A stretch of 64,000 bases of DNA from VRUE01 sp963699225 (GTDB lineage Bacteria > Actinomycetota > Thermoleophilia > Solirubrobacterales > 70-9). The translations under genes were made by a program, and so were the position numbers. The first letter of the stretch is position 1; each line of letters opens with the position of its first letter. Location: assembly GCA_963699225.1 (NCBI GenBank), contig OY969423.1, forward strand, positions 1,426,001-1,490,000. Reading direction: 5' to 3'. The notes beneath the pieces are model-generated. The model saw only the letters and a list, made by a program, of their open reading frames with translations, was not told the DNA's origin and did not search any database. Positions 48,584 to 57,476 of this stretch are shown one piece after another.

Positions 48584-49974
48584 GGGGTCTGTTCCTCCTG
48601 CATCTTGGCGGCCTTGCGGGCGGCGTAGCCCTCGATGTTCCGTTGCTCGTTCTCGCTGACGGCGAGCGTGCCCTCTGGCACGTCGCTCTTGATCACTGCC
48701 CCGGCGCCAGTGTAAGCACCGTCGCCGACTTCTACCGGCGCGATCAGCATCGTGTCAACGCCGAGGCGGGCATTCTCACCGATCACAGTCCGGTTCTTGC
48801 GGAAACCGTCGTAGTTGGCGGTGATCGTGCCGGCGCCGAGGTTGCTGCCGGCGCCGACCTCGGCGTCGCCGACGTAGGCGAGGTGCGGCACCTTGGCGCC
48901 CTCGCCGATGCGCGAGTTCTTGATCTCGACGAAGGTGCCGGCCTTGGCGCCCTCGGCGAGCTCCGCGCCCGGTCGCAGGTAGGCAAAGGGGCCGATGTTG
49001 GCGTTGTCGGCGACGACGCAATCGACCAGGTAGGAGTGCGGCACCGACACGTTGGCGCCAAGCTCGGAGTCGATCAGCGTGCTCAGCGGCCCGACCGTGG
49101 TGCCGCCGCCAACCTTGGTCCTGCCGCGCAGGCTGGTCCCGGGCTCGATCCGCGCGTCCGCGGCAATCTCGACCTCGACCTCGACCCAGGTCGAACCCGG
49201 ATCGACGACGGTGACGCCGGCCAGCATGTGGCGGTGGAGGATTCGCCGGCGCCCCTCGGCCTCGACCGCGGCGAGGTCGGCGCGGTTGTTGATCCCCATG
49301 GTCACGGCAAGGTCGTCGGCGAGGTACGCGCCGACCTGGTGACCGGCCTCGCGCAGCGCCGGCAGCACATCGGGCAGGTAGTACTCGCCCTGGGCGTTGT
49401 CGTTCGAGAGGCCGGCGAGGGCGCCCGCCAGCGGGCCCGCCTGGAAGACATAGGTGCCGGCGTTGATCTCGCGGATCGCCAGCTGCTCAGCCGTGGCGTC
49501 GCCGGCGGCCTTGGCCTCGACCACTCGCTCGACCCCGCCCTCGCCGTCGCGCACGACCCGCCCGTAGGACCCAGGCTCGTCGAGCTCGATCGTCAACATC
49601 GTCGCCGCCGCAGCGGAGGAGGAGTGCGCCTCGAGCAGCCCGGCAATCGTCTCGGCCGAGATCAGCGGCACGTCCCCGGAGAGCACCAGCACCGTCTCGG
49701 CCCCTTCGATCAGCGACAGCGCCGCGCGAATCGCTCCGCCAGTGCCGTTGGGCTCAGGCTGGACAACGGTCTCGACTCCGTCGGGCAGCCCAGAAGCTAT
49801 TTCCTGACCAGGAGAGACAATCGCAGCGACTCGTCCCGCCCCAGCTTCTTGCGCCGCCACGATCGGCCACGCAACCATCTCCCGCCCACAAACGGGATGC
49901 AAGACCTTCGGCAGACTGGAACGCATGCGCGTCCCTTGTCCCGCCGCCATAACGAGGACGAGTGGCGAACTCAC
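48580..49974 (-). CDS. glmU: Bifunctional UDP-GlcNAc pyrophosphorylase / GlcN-1-P acetyltransferase
   Basis: 464 residues. The N-terminal uridylyltransferase has the nucleotide loop VMAAGQGTRMRSSLPKVLHP, PNGTGGAIRAAL, LSGDVPLI and INAGTYVFQ. The C-terminal left-handed beta-helix acetyltransferase shows hexapeptide rungs (ARIEPGTSL, VGGGTTVGP, IGEGAKVPHLAYVGDAEVG) and GAGTITANYDG. It supplies UDP-N-acetylglucosamine for cell-wall synthesis. GTG start; operon with prs. Confidence 0.98.
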   Translation of the reverse strand: MSSPLVLVMAAGQGTRMRSSLPKVLHPVCGREMVAWPIVAAQEAGAGRVAAIVSPGQEIASGLPDGVETVVQPEPNGTGGAIRAALSLIEGAETVLVLSGDVPLISAETIAGLLEAHSSSAAAATMLTIELDEPGSYGRVVRDGEGGVERVVEAKAAGDATAEQLAIREINAGTYVFQAGPLAGALAGLSNDNAQGEYYLPDVLPALREAGHQVGAYLADDLAVTMGINNRADLAAVEAEGRRRILHRHMLAGVTVVDPGSTWVEVEVEIAADARIEPGTSLRGRTKVGGGTTVGPLSTLIDSELGANVSVPHSYLVDCVVADNANIGPFAYLRPGAELAEGAKAGTFVEIKNSRIGEGAKVPHLAYVGDAEVGAGSNLGAGTITANYDGFRKNRTVIGENARLGVDTMLIAPVEVGDGAYTGAGAVIKSDVPEGTLAVSENEQRNIEGYAARKAAKMQEEQTP

Positions 49975-50014
49975 CCGCGGATCGTAATAGGGCCGCGCTG
50001 GCGCCGTCGCGGAA

Positions 50015-50584
50015 CTAGCTGCGCGAAAGGTCGCGCCCGACCAGGGCCACGGACGTCAACGTCCAGCCGGCGAAGATCAGGTCGATCCCGACCAGCAGCC
50101 CGATTGCCCAGTCCGCGCTGCTAGGGAACTTGGCGAGGACGAGGATGCCGACGAGCAGGCCGGCGACGCCGCTGAGGCCAACCAGGCCGGCGCCTTCCTG
50201 CCCACGAGCGGCGAAAGCGACGGCGATCCGGGTCAAGCCCATGAAGAGGAAGTAGATCCCGAGCACCAAAGTCAACGTGAGCGTGCCGTTGTGCGGTTCG
50301 ACGATCAGCCAGAGCCCGACGAGCACCGTCAACAGGGCCCAGATCAGGCGCAGGATGACGCTGCCGATCGAGTGCGCCATGAAGGCGCCGGCAACGAGGA
50401 AGGCGCCGGCGATGACGAGGATCCAGCCGATGAAGATCGCCGTGCCGACCGAGGCGACCTCCGGCACGACGATCGCCACGCAGCCGATGAAGATCGCCAC
50501 GATCCCGACCGCCATCAGGGCCTTCCAGCTGCGCCGCAGGCCCTCTTGGATTTGCGGATCCATCGACGCTCTACTCATCTCCAT
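50015..50584 (-). CDS. HdeD-family (DUF308) membrane protein
   Basis: 189 residues from ATG 50584 (other starts at 50620, 50578 and 50563 are possible). Six transmembrane helices in two internally similar halves, e.g. ALMAVGIVAIFIGCVAIVVP, GWILVIAGAFLVAGAFM, ALLTVLVGLWLIVEP, TLVLGIYFLFMGLTRI, GLLVGILVLAKFP, GLLVGIDLIFAGWTLT. This matches HdeD/DUF308 proteins linked to acid or envelope stress. It lies 40 bases upstream of glmU on the same strand. Confidence 0.9.
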   Translation of the reverse strand: MEMSRASMDPQIQEGLRRSWKALMAVGIVAIFIGCVAIVVPEVASVGTAIFIGWILVIAGAFLVAGAFMAHSIGSVILRLIWALLTVLVGLWLIVEPHNGTLTLTLVLGIYFLFMGLTRIAVAFAARGQEGAGLVGLSGVAGLLVGILVLAKFPSSADWAIGLLVGIDLIFAGWTLTSVALVGRDLSRS

Positions 50585-50650
50585 AAAGCGGACCCTAAGC
50601 CGCTCCGCGGACGCGATCAACCCCCGTTGGCCGCTAGGCTCGGAACGCGC

Positions 50651-50723
50651 TCCGGGGTGGTGTAATCGGCCAGCACGCTTGGTTTTGGTCCAAGAAGAGA
50701 GGGTTCGAGTCCTTCCCCCGGAA
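50651..50723 (+). tRNA. tRNA-Gln (anticodon TTG)
   Basis: The 73-base gene has acceptor arms TCCGGGG/CCCCGGA with discriminator A, anticodon stem CTTGG/CCAAG around TTTTGGT, and T-arm GAGGG-TTCGAGT-CCTTC. CCA is not encoded. TAGGCT at 50635-50640 is a possible -10 box. Confidence 0.96.
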
Positions 50724-50734
50724 TCACAGCCGCG

Positions 50735-51970
50735 CTAGTCCTCGGACGACCTTGGCACCTTGCCCGCTTCCGCCCCCGGCTCCATCGCCGGGCCGCGGGG
50801 CGAGGCGATGCCGAGGACGCGCATCGTTTTCAGCCCGAGGCCGAGCTTCTCGCGGCCCTCGGTGGCGGAGACGTCGTGGCCGCAGAGCTCTTTGACCCGC
50901 TCCAGCCGGTAGCGGATCGTGTGGCGGTGGGTGAAGAGCTGTTTGGCGGTGGCGGCGACGTTGCCATCGTTGTCGAGATAGGCCTCGACCGTGGTCACCA
51001 GCTCGGTCTCGTACTGCTCGTCGTAGGCGGCCAGGGGCGCGATCGTCTCGGCATAGAAGCGCTCGAGCTCGCGCGGGTCCTCGCTCATCGCCGGCAGCAG
51101 CAGGCGGTAGGAGCCGGTGTCCTCGAAGGCCAGCACGGTGCGGCCCTCGGCCTCGCCGACGTTGACCGCAAGCCGCGCCTCGTTGCCGGCGCGGTAGAGG
51201 TCGACCGGGTCGCCGGCGTGACGGCTGCGACCGATGGTCAGGTGGAAGCCGGCGAGGCTGTCTTCCAGCTCGCGGGCAAGGCCGGCGGCGGCGCGCTCGA
51301 TCCGGGTGTCGTCCTCGGCCGGCACGATCACGGCGATCTCGGCCGCCTCCTCGCCGTCGGGACTGGCCAGGGCGCCGGGGGCCAGCGAGCGCAGTGCGCG
51401 TTGGGCCAAGGTCAGGACGCGGGCGCGCCACTCGCCGGTCTGGGCGGCGCGCGGCGCGGCGTGCAGGATCAGCACCCCGGCGCCGGCCTCGAGGTTGGCG
51501 CCGAGCTCGGCGGCGCGGGCGAGGATGTCGCCGCGGTCGGTCACCTCGCGCGCCAGCACCGCGGCGACGAAGGCGCCCGCAACCTCCTCGCTCTCCCACT
51601 CCGGCGAGCGCGAGCGCTCCAGCTCCAGCGCCAGCAGCGTCGTCACCATGCGGGCGATCATCGGCTCTGGCGGGTTCGAGCCGCGGTAGCGCAGCTCGCC
51701 GACGGCGGCGTCGGCCACCCGCAGCTCGACGCGGGTCACCTCCTCCCCCCCGGCAAGCAGCTTCTTCTCCTGGTCGGGCGAGGCGCCGGCCACCGCCAGG
51801 ACGGCGCTGGATCGGTCGATCAGGACGACGCTGGCGTCGAGCACTTTTGCCGCGGCGCGGGCGACCGCGGGCAGGCCGGCGCCCGATTCAACCGCCTCGG
51901 CGAGTGTGTCAAGGGTCCCTTCTTCCCCAGTGCTTGCAGGCATTTTCGTCCCTTTGGAGGCGGCTGGCAT
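50735..51970 (-). CDS. PucR-family transcriptional regulator
   Basis: 411 residues. A GAF-like N-terminal sensing part (LDASVVLIDRSSAVLAVAG) and central GGDEF-like CdaR region (AGVLILHAAPRAA...GFHLTIGRSRHAGDPVDLYR) lead to the PucR C-terminal HTH: LVTTVEAYLDNDGNVAATAK then LFTHRHTIRYRLERVKELCG. Such regulators control purine, amino acid or sugar-acid catabolism in response to a small ligand. The adjacent genes do not reveal its target. Confidence 0.92.
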   Translation of the reverse strand: MPAASKGTKMPASTGEEGTLDTLAEAVESGAGLPAVARAAAKVLDASVVLIDRSSAVLAVAGASPDQEKKLLAGGEEVTRVELRVADAAVGELRYRGSNPPEPMIARMVTTLLALELERSRSPEWESEEVAGAFVAAVLAREVTDRGDILARAAELGANLEAGAGVLILHAAPRAAQTGEWRARVLTLAQRALRSLAPGALASPDGEEAAEIAVIVPAEDDTRIERAAAGLARELEDSLAGFHLTIGRSRHAGDPVDLYRAGNEARLAVNVGEAEGRTVLAFEDTGSYRLLLPAMSEDPRELERFYAETIAPLAAYDEQYETELVTTVEAYLDNDGNVAATAKQLFTHRHTIRYRLERVKELCGHDVSATEGREKLGLGLKTMRVLGIASPRGPAMEPGAEAGKVPRSSED

Positions 51971-52036
51971 CGGCCAATTATCACCAGAGACCGAGCGCTA
52001 GGCGCCGGGGTAACGCCGATTGAGAGGAACTTTGGC

Positions 52037-52300
52037 CTAGTGGCCGTGGAGGAAATTGACGATGTCGTTGTAGTAGTAGACGATCGCCAGGCCGCCCACG
52101 ACACCGACCAGGACGAGGGCGGCGAGGACGAAGAGTGAGAGCACCCCGGCTGCGGCCTTCTCCCAGACCCGGCCGTAGGAGCTGAGCGCCGGCACCAGGA
52201 TCAGGCCGACGAAGGCAGCCAGGCTGACCAGCCCGGCGGCGCCGAACAGCAGGTACTCATTCTCGATCTTCTGCAGCGCCAGTGGCAACACGACGATCAT
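52037..52300 (-). CDS. Small two-TM membrane protein
   Basis: 87 residues; two hydrophobic segments (LLFGAAGLVSLAAFVGLILV and GVLSLFVLAALVLVGVVGGL). The ATG at 52300 overlaps the end of the DedA/PAP2 gene by 44 bases; a GTG a few codons on would shorten the overlap. It is the last gene of the run from tatD. Family not recognised. Confidence 0.72.
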   Translation of the reverse strand: MIVVLPLALQKIENEYLLFGAAGLVSLAAFVGLILVPALSSYGRVWEKAAAGVLSLFVLAALVLVGVVGGLAIVYYYNDIVNFLHGH

Positions 52301-53774
52301 TCTGCCGCACCGTCGTGACGGTCAGCGCCACGGCCGCGCAAAGCGAGAAGGATGCGACCCCGAGTGCCCAGCCGGCGCTGACATCGCTGAGGTAGTGAAC
52401 GTTGAGGTAGACCCGTGAGAGGCCGATCAGGGCGGTGAGGACGATGCCGGCCACGACGACGAGGGCGCCGCGCGCCATCCCCGGCCGCAACCGCATCACG
52501 ATCGTCACCGCCAGCCAGACGTAGAAGGTCGAGTAAGCGGCGTGAGCACTGGGGAAAGAGGAACCCGAGACGCCGATCAGTCCGCCCCCCGGCCGCGGCC
52601 GGTCGACCATGTCCTTGATCTCGTGCACGCCGGCGAAGATCAGCACCACGCCCCCCAGCAGCACCCCGAACTCGGCCCAGCGCCGGCGCGCGATCAGCAG
52701 CACCGCGGCGACGAAGGCCAGCGCGCCGGTGAGCGCGCTGGAGCCCAGGTGGGTGAACACCTTGGCGAAGTGGGTCAGCCACTCGGCCCGTAGCTTTTCG
52801 GCGATTTCGATCGCGGTTGTGTCGCCGGGCGTCGGCCCCGGTTCGCCGTTGACGATCACGGTGTAGGCGACGAGGACGAAGACGGCGACGGCGAAGATCG
52901 CCATCAGCGAGGTGAACTCGAGGCCGAAGGTGCCACCCGGCGTGACCCGCTCCCAGAGGAACTGCAGCTGCGGGCGGAAGCGGCGTGTGAGCACGACCAG
53001 CCAGCGGGTCGCCACGTGCTGCTCCATCCAGGCCACGATCCGGCGCCGGTTCCCCTCGACCCGCAGGAAGCGGACCGCGGTGACAATGACGACGATGACG
53101 ACGATCGTCGTCGCCAGCACGAAAGCGCCGCGGCCGGCGTACTTGGCGGCACTCTCGATGCTGCGCGAGAAGAAGTAGCCGACGAGGATGTGGGCGCTGG
53201 CCCAGAGCCCGGTGCCGAGGATGCTGTAGGGGACGAAGGCGCGATAGCGCATGCCCGAGCTACCGGCGATGAAGGGGGCGAAGGCGCGCACGAGGCTGAT
53301 GAAGCGGCCGATGAAGATCGTCTTGCCGCCGTGACGGGAGAAGTAGTCCTCGACCCTTTCGAAGCGCTCGTGACTGATCCCGACGCGCGGTCCGTTCTTG
53401 ATCACGAACTCGCGACCGAGGCGACGGCCGATGAAGAAGCTGGTCGTGTCGCCGAGCCAGGCAGAGAACCAGGCGATCGCGATCAGCAGGTAGATGTCGA
53501 TCGCGCCCTGTCCGGCGACGGCGCCGCCGAGCAGCATCACTGTCTCTCCGGGGACGATGAGGCCGACGAAGGCGCCGGTCTCGGCGAAGGCGAAGGCGCC
53601 GACGATCAGGTAAGTCCAGGCGCCGAGCGCGTTGGAGAAGTCTTCGAGCAGGTTCTGCAGGTCGAGGTGGCCGAGCTGGCGACTGATCAGGTAGTAGCCG
53701 CCAGCCACGGCCAGCGCCGCGATGGCGATCAGCAGGCGTTTGCGGTTACCGCTCCCCTCGCCCGGAAGCTTCAT
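52257..53774 (-). CDS. DedA (SNARE-associated) - PAP2 phosphatase fusion
   Basis: 505 residues. The N-terminal half (about 20-200) is a DedA domain: FAETGAFVGLIVPGETVMLL, FSAWLGDTTSFFIGRRLG and GRFISLVRAFAPFIAGSSGM with the family arginine and glycine. The C-terminal half (about 280-490) is a PAP2 phosphatase: KDMVDRPRPGG (motif 1), SSFPSAHAAYS (motif 2, PSAH in place of PSGH) and SRVYLNVHYLSDVSAG (motif 3). It probably flips and dephosphorylates lipid-linked phosphate such as undecaprenyl pyrophosphate. Confidence 0.94.
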   Translation of the reverse strand: MKLPGEGSGNRKRLLIAIAALAVAGGYYLISRQLGHLDLQNLLEDFSNALGAWTYLIVGAFAFAETGAFVGLIVPGETVMLLGGAVAGQGAIDIYLLIAIAWFSAWLGDTTSFFIGRRLGREFVIKNGPRVGISHERFERVEDYFSRHGGKTIFIGRFISLVRAFAPFIAGSSGMRYRAFVPYSILGTGLWASAHILVGYFFSRSIESAAKYAGRGAFVLATTIVVIVVIVTAVRFLRVEGNRRRIVAWMEQHVATRWLVVLTRRFRPQLQFLWERVTPGGTFGLEFTSLMAIFAVAVFVLVAYTVIVNGEPGPTPGDTTAIEIAEKLRAEWLTHFAKVFTHLGSSALTGALAFVAAVLLIARRRWAEFGVLLGGVVLIFAGVHEIKDMVDRPRPGGGLIGVSGSSFPSAHAAYSTFYVWLAVTIVMRLRPGMARGALVVVAGIVLTALIGLSRVYLNVHYLSDVSAGWALGVASFSLCAAVALTVTTVRQNDRRVATGAAEDRE

Positions 53775-53784
53775 GCGACCACGC

Positions 53785-54654
53785 TCATTGGGGCGTCCCC
53801 CCTGCCTCGCAGACGATCGCGTCGTCGCGATCGAGTGCGTTTGCCACCCGCTGCGCCGCAGCCATGTCCTCGCAGAGCCCGAACGTCGTGGGCCCGGAGC
53901 CGGTCAGCAGCGCGTGTGGCGCGCCGGCATCGCGCAGGGCGTCGAGGGCGTCGCCGATCTCAGGCCGCAGCGAGCGCGCTGCCGGCTCGAGGTCGTTGAC
54001 CAGCAGCTCCGAATAGGCGAGCGGCGAGGCGCCGGCACCGGCCGACGAGCGCAGACGCCCGGCCAGCTCCGCCAGCTCCCCATCGGCGCGACCCAGCCCG
54101 AGGCGGTCTGCCTCGGCGAACACGTCGGCGGTGCTGAGCCCACCACCGTCGGGCAGCAAGACCACGGCGTGCGGCTTCGGTTCCGGCAGCCGCTCGATCC
54201 TCTCCCCAGCGCCGCGCACCAGGGCCAGGGCCGGCGTCAGCTGCGAGGGCACGTCGGCGCCGAGCGCGGCGGCGATCTGCTCCAGGTCCGCGACCTCCCC
54301 GGCCGCGAGCCGCAGCACCGCGGCGGCGTCGGCGCTACCGCCGCCGAGGCCGGCGGCAACCGGGATGCGCTTCTCGATCTCAACGCGCAACGGCGGGTGC
54401 CGCCAACCACGCTCGCGTAGGGCGCCGAGCGCCCGCGCTACCAGATTCTCTCCCTCGACCCCAGGGCAGATGACTTCATCGCGATCGACGCCCATCCGAC
54501 CTTGACCCACCTCTGGTGTGGTCAAAGTCGGAAGCGTGATCAGGTCCGCCAGCGCCAGCGGCTCGAACAGCGAGCAGAGCTCGTGCAGGCCGTCCTCGCG
54601 GCGGGCGCCGAGGTAGAGGCAGAGGTTGAGCTTGGCGGGGGCGTGTATCTGCAT
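53785..54654 (-). CDS. ispE: 4-diphosphocytidyl-2-C-methyl-D-erythritol kinase
   Basis: 289 residues of the GHMP kinase fold: substrate loop APAKLNLCLYLGARREDGLH at the start, phosphate loop PVAAGLGGGSADAAAVLRL near 91-109, and GSGPTTFGL near the end. It phosphorylates CDP-methylerythritol in the MEP route to isoprenoids. Gaps are 16 bases after rsmA and 10 bases before the DedA/PAP2 gene, so they are co-transcribed. Confidence 0.96.
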   Translation of the reverse strand: MQIHAPAKLNLCLYLGARREDGLHELCSLFEPLALADLITLPTLTTPEVGQGRMGVDRDEVICPGVEGENLVARALGALRERGWRHPPLRVEIEKRIPVAAGLGGGSADAAAVLRLAAGEVADLEQIAAALGADVPSQLTPALALVRGAGERIERLPEPKPHAVVLLPDGGGLSTADVFAEADRLGLGRADGELAELAGRLRSSAGAGASPLAYSELLVNDLEPAARSLRPEIGDALDALRDAGAPHALLTGSGPTTFGLCEDMAAAQRVANALDRDDAIVCEAGGTPQ

Positions 54655-54670
54655 CGTCGAGCTGAAGCTC

Positions 54671-55435
54671 TCAGTCGCTGCGGCGCAGCTTCGCCGATAG
54701 GGCGGCGAAATCGTTGGGCGAGAGCGCCTCGGCGCGCGCGTCAGTGGGGAGATCGAGCTGCTCCAGCGCCGCCCTCACCGCGGCGAGCGAGCCCGGCTTC
54801 ACGTGCTCCACCGAGCGCGCCAGCGCCTTGCGGCGATGGGAAAAGGCCGCCCGAACGAGTTCGCGCGTGGCCGCGTCGGCGCCCGGGCCGATGCGGTGCA
54901 GGGCGAGGATCGCCGAGTCCACCCGCGGCCGCGGCCGGAAGACGGCCGGGTCGACCTTGCGCAGCAGGCGCACCTCGCAGGCAAGCTGGGCGAGCACGCT
55001 CGGCGAGCCATAGGTGCGGCTGCCCGGCGCCGCGCGCAGCCGGTCGGCGATCTCGCGCTGCACCATCACGGTCCAGGAGCGCAGCGAGGGAAGTTGCTCG
55101 ATCGTGCGCAGAATCACCGGAGTCGCCACCGCGTAGGGAAGGTTGGCGACAACCGCGGTTGGCACGGGACGAAGGGCGCTGAAATCGATCCGCATCGCGT
55201 CCTCCCAGTGCAGGCTGGCGTTGGGCCGCGCCGCCAGCGGTTCGAGCGGCTCGGCCAATCCCCGGTCGAGCTCGACCGAGTGCAGGTGGGCGACGACCTC
55301 GGCGAGCCGTTCGCTCAGCACCCCTTCCCCCGCGCCGACCTCGAGCACGACGTCATCGGGGCGCAGCTCGGCGTCGCGGACGATCGCGTCGAGCAGGTTG
55401 GGGTCGGAGAGGAAGTTCTGCCCAAGGCGGACCAA
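54671..55435 (-). CDS. rsmA: 16S rRNA dimethyladenosine transferase
   Basis: 254 residues from TTG 55435, nine bases after the tatD stop. LGQNFLSDPNLLDAI at the start, SAM-binding motif LEVGAGEGVLSERL and the adenine-pocket motif NLPYAV (NLPY/F of Erm/KsgA enzymes) are all present; RPRPRVDSAILAL and the C-terminal helical domain complete it. It dimethylates two adjacent adenosines near the 3' end of 16S rRNA. The short spacing and rare start codon suggest coupling to tatD. Confidence 0.96.
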   Translation of the reverse strand: MVRLGQNFLSDPNLLDAIVRDAELRPDDVVLEVGAGEGVLSERLAEVVAHLHSVELDRGLAEPLEPLAARPNASLHWEDAMRIDFSALRPVPTAVVANLPYAVATPVILRTIEQLPSLRSWTVMVQREIADRLRAAPGSRTYGSPSVLAQLACEVRLLRKVDPAVFRPRPRVDSAILALHRIGPGADAATRELVRAAFSHRRKALARSVEHVKPGSLAAVRAALEQLDLPTDARAEALSPNDFAALSAKLRRSD

Positions 55436-55444
55436 GACGCCCTG

Positions 55445-56215
55445 CTACCAGCCGAAGAGCGCCCTGGCGTTGGCCTCAACCGTGCGCTCGAGCTCGGCGT
55501 AAGGGACGCCGCGGACGTCGGCGACGACCTCGGCGGTGGAGACGACATGACGGGGCTCGTTCGGCTTGCCGCGCACCGGCTGCGGCGCCAGATAGGGCGC
55601 GTCGGTCTCGACCAGGACGAGCTCGTCGGGCAACTTGGCGGCCGCCTCGCGCAGCTCCTTGGCACTGGGAAAGGTGACGATGCCGGAGAAGGAGCAATAC
55701 CAGCCGCGATCGATCGCGTCCTGGACTCGCCAAGGGGCGAGGAAGCAGTGGAGGATCACGGCGACACCGTCGCCACGCCGGTCGAGGATCTCGAAGACAT
55801 CGTCGACCGCGCCGGTCTCCCCCTCGGGATCGCGGGCGTGGATCACGATTGGCAGGCCGCGCTCGCGGGCGATCTCGATCTGGGCTTCGAAGGCCCGGTG
55901 CTGGTCCGCCTTGCTGGCCGTCTCGCGGTAGTAGTCGATCCCGCTCTCGCCGATCGCCCGCACCTTCTCGTTCTCGTCTGCCAGCTGGGCGATCGCCGCG
56001 GCTCGAGCGTCATCGAAACCGACGGCCTCGGTCGGGTGGCAGCCCACGGTGGCGTAGACGCCGTCGTGGCGCCCGGCCGCGGCGACTGCGGTGAGGTTCG
56101 TCTCGGCGTCGAGGCCGACGTTGAGCATCCGCTCCACCCCCGCCTCGAGCGCCGCTGCGACCACCTCACCCTCGGGCCGCTCGCAGAGAAAGATGTGGGT
56201 GTGTGAATCGATCAT
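55445..56215 (-). CDS. tatD: TatD-family metal-dependent hydrolase / DNase
   Basis: 256 residues from ATG 56215 with GGGAGG upstream; the frame stays open to 57424 only because it lies opposite the lactate-oxidase gene. IDSHTHIF (metal HxH), IGESGIDYY, IVIHARDP, ILHCFLAP and VETDAPYLAP are the family motifs, supplying the metal-binding His, Glu and Asp. It acts as a 3'-5' exonuclease or related phosphoesterase. First gene of the operon with rsmA, ispE and DedA/PAP2. Confidence 0.95.
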   Translation of the reverse strand: MIDSHTHIFLCERPEGEVVAAALEAGVERMLNVGLDAETNLTAVAAAGRHDGVYATVGCHPTEAVGFDDARAAAIAQLADENEKVRAIGESGIDYYRETASKADQHRAFEAQIEIARERGLPIVIHARDPEGETGAVDDVFEILDRRGDGVAVILHCFLAPWRVQDAIDRGWYCSFSGIVTFPSAKELREAAAKLPDELVLVETDAPYLAPQPVRGKPNEPRHVVSTAEVVADVRGVPYAELERTVEANARALFGW

Positions 56216-56266
56216 CGCCGCCTCCCAGCCTATCCCTGGGCCTGCGCGGATAGCCTTCAGCGCCGG

Positions 56267-57421
56267 ATGGGGGATTTCGCCGACTACTACCGTCAGATCT
56301 ACGCCCTCGGAATCGGCGGCGAGACACCGAGCGTCCCGGTCTCCGTCGCCGAGCTGGAGCAACTCGCCGCCGCGACGATGGACGAGCGCGCCGCCAACTA
56401 CGTGTTTGCCGGCGCCGGCGGCGAGGGCACGATGGATGCCAACCGCGAGGCCTTCCGGCGGCGGCAAATCGTGCCGCGGATGCTGCGCGACGTCTCCTCG
56501 CGCGACCTCTCCACCACCCTGCTCGGCACGGCTGTGCCGGCACCGCTGCTGCTGGCGCCGATCGGCGTGCAGAAGGTCGTCCACCCCGACGGCGAGCTGG
56601 CGACCGCGCGGGCGGCGGCGGCCCTCGGACTGCCGATGATCGCCAGCACCAACTCCCACTTCACGCTCGAGGAAATCGCTGACGCCGGCGGTGAGGCGCC
56701 ACGCTGGTTCCAGCTCTACTGGCCCAACGATCGCGCCATCGCCGCCAGCTTCGTCGGCCGCGCCGAGGCGGCCGGCTACGGGGCGATCGTGCTCACCGTC
56801 GACACCTTCATCCCGGGCTGGAAGCCGCGCGACCTGCAGCAGGCCTGGCTGCCCTTCCTCAACGGCATGGGCGTCGCCAACTACTTCCAGGACCCGGTCT
56901 TCCGCCAGGCACTCGACAAAACGCCAGAGGAGGACGTCGGTGCCGCCACCGGCCACTTCCTCGGCGTCCAGGCCAACCCGGCGCTGAGCTGGGATGACCT
57001 CGGCTGGCTGCGCGAGCAGACCGAGCTGCCGATCGTGATCAAGGGGATCCAGCATGCCGACGACGCGCGCGAAGCGGCGGCGCGGGGCATCGAGGGCATC
57101 GTCGTGTCCAATCACGGCGGCCGCCAGGTCGACGGCGCGATTGGCGCCCTGGACACCCTGCCGGCGATTGCGGAGGCGGCCGGAGACGAGCTGACGATCC
57201 TCTTCGACAGTGGAGTACGCAGCGGCAGCGACGCGATCAAGGCGCTCGCCCTCGGCGCCGACGCCGTCTGCCTCGGCCGCCCCTATGTCTGGGGCCTCGC
57301 CCTGGAGGGACAGCAGGGGGTCGAAACCGTGCTCAAGATGGTGCTCGCCGAGCTGGATCTGACGCTGGCGCTGTGTGGGTACACCGAGCCGGCGCAGCTG
57401 GGCCCGGACGCGCTCGCCTGA
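56267..57421 (+). CDS. FMN-dependent alpha-hydroxy-acid oxidase
   Basis: 384 residues. The flavin-binding barrel shows LLLAPIGVQKVVHPDGELA, the FMN loop IASTNSHFTLEEIADAG, QLYWPNDRAIAASFVGRAEA, the active-site histidine in VVSNHGGRQVDGAIGALD and the phosphate loops LFDSGVRSGSDAIKAL and CLGRPYVWGLAL. This pattern matches lactate 2-monooxygenase / L-lactate oxidase relatives. Its start is divergent from tatD with 51 bases between. Confidence 0.94.
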   Translation: MGDFADYYRQIYALGIGGETPSVPVSVAELEQLAAATMDERAANYVFAGAGGEGTMDANREAFRRRQIVPRMLRDVSSRDLSTTLLGTAVPAPLLLAPIGVQKVVHPDGELATARAAAALGLPMIASTNSHFTLEEIADAGGEAPRWFQLYWPNDRAIAASFVGRAEAAGYGAIVLTVDTFIPGWKPRDLQQAWLPFLNGMGVANYFQDPVFRQALDKTPEEDVGAATGHFLGVQANPALSWDDLGWLREQTELPIVIKGIQHADDAREAAARGIEGIVVSNHGGRQVDGAIGALDTLPAIAEAAGDELTILFDSGVRSGSDAIKALALGADAVCLGRPYVWGLALEGQQGVETVLKMVLAELDLTLALCGYTEPAQLGPDALA

Positions 57422-57428
57422 CAACCCG

Positions 57429-57473
57429 GGTGCAACGTTTTATCCATCCCACAGGGGGACAAGACGTTGCACC
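57429..57473. terminator. Bidirectional terminator hairpin
   Basis: GGTGCAACGT (57429-57438) and ACGTTGCACC (57464-57473) pair perfectly, and the stem extends to about 17 bp with two G-U pairs. It sits between convergent gene ends (57421 and 57477), so it can stop transcripts from both sides. Confidence 0.82.
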
Positions 57474-57476
57474 TCG

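Noticed and set aside
56216..57424. 400-residue N-terminal extension of TatD
   Set aside because: It is antisense to the alpha-hydroxy-acid oxidase gene, and the family start motif IDSHTH begins right after the ATG at 56215.
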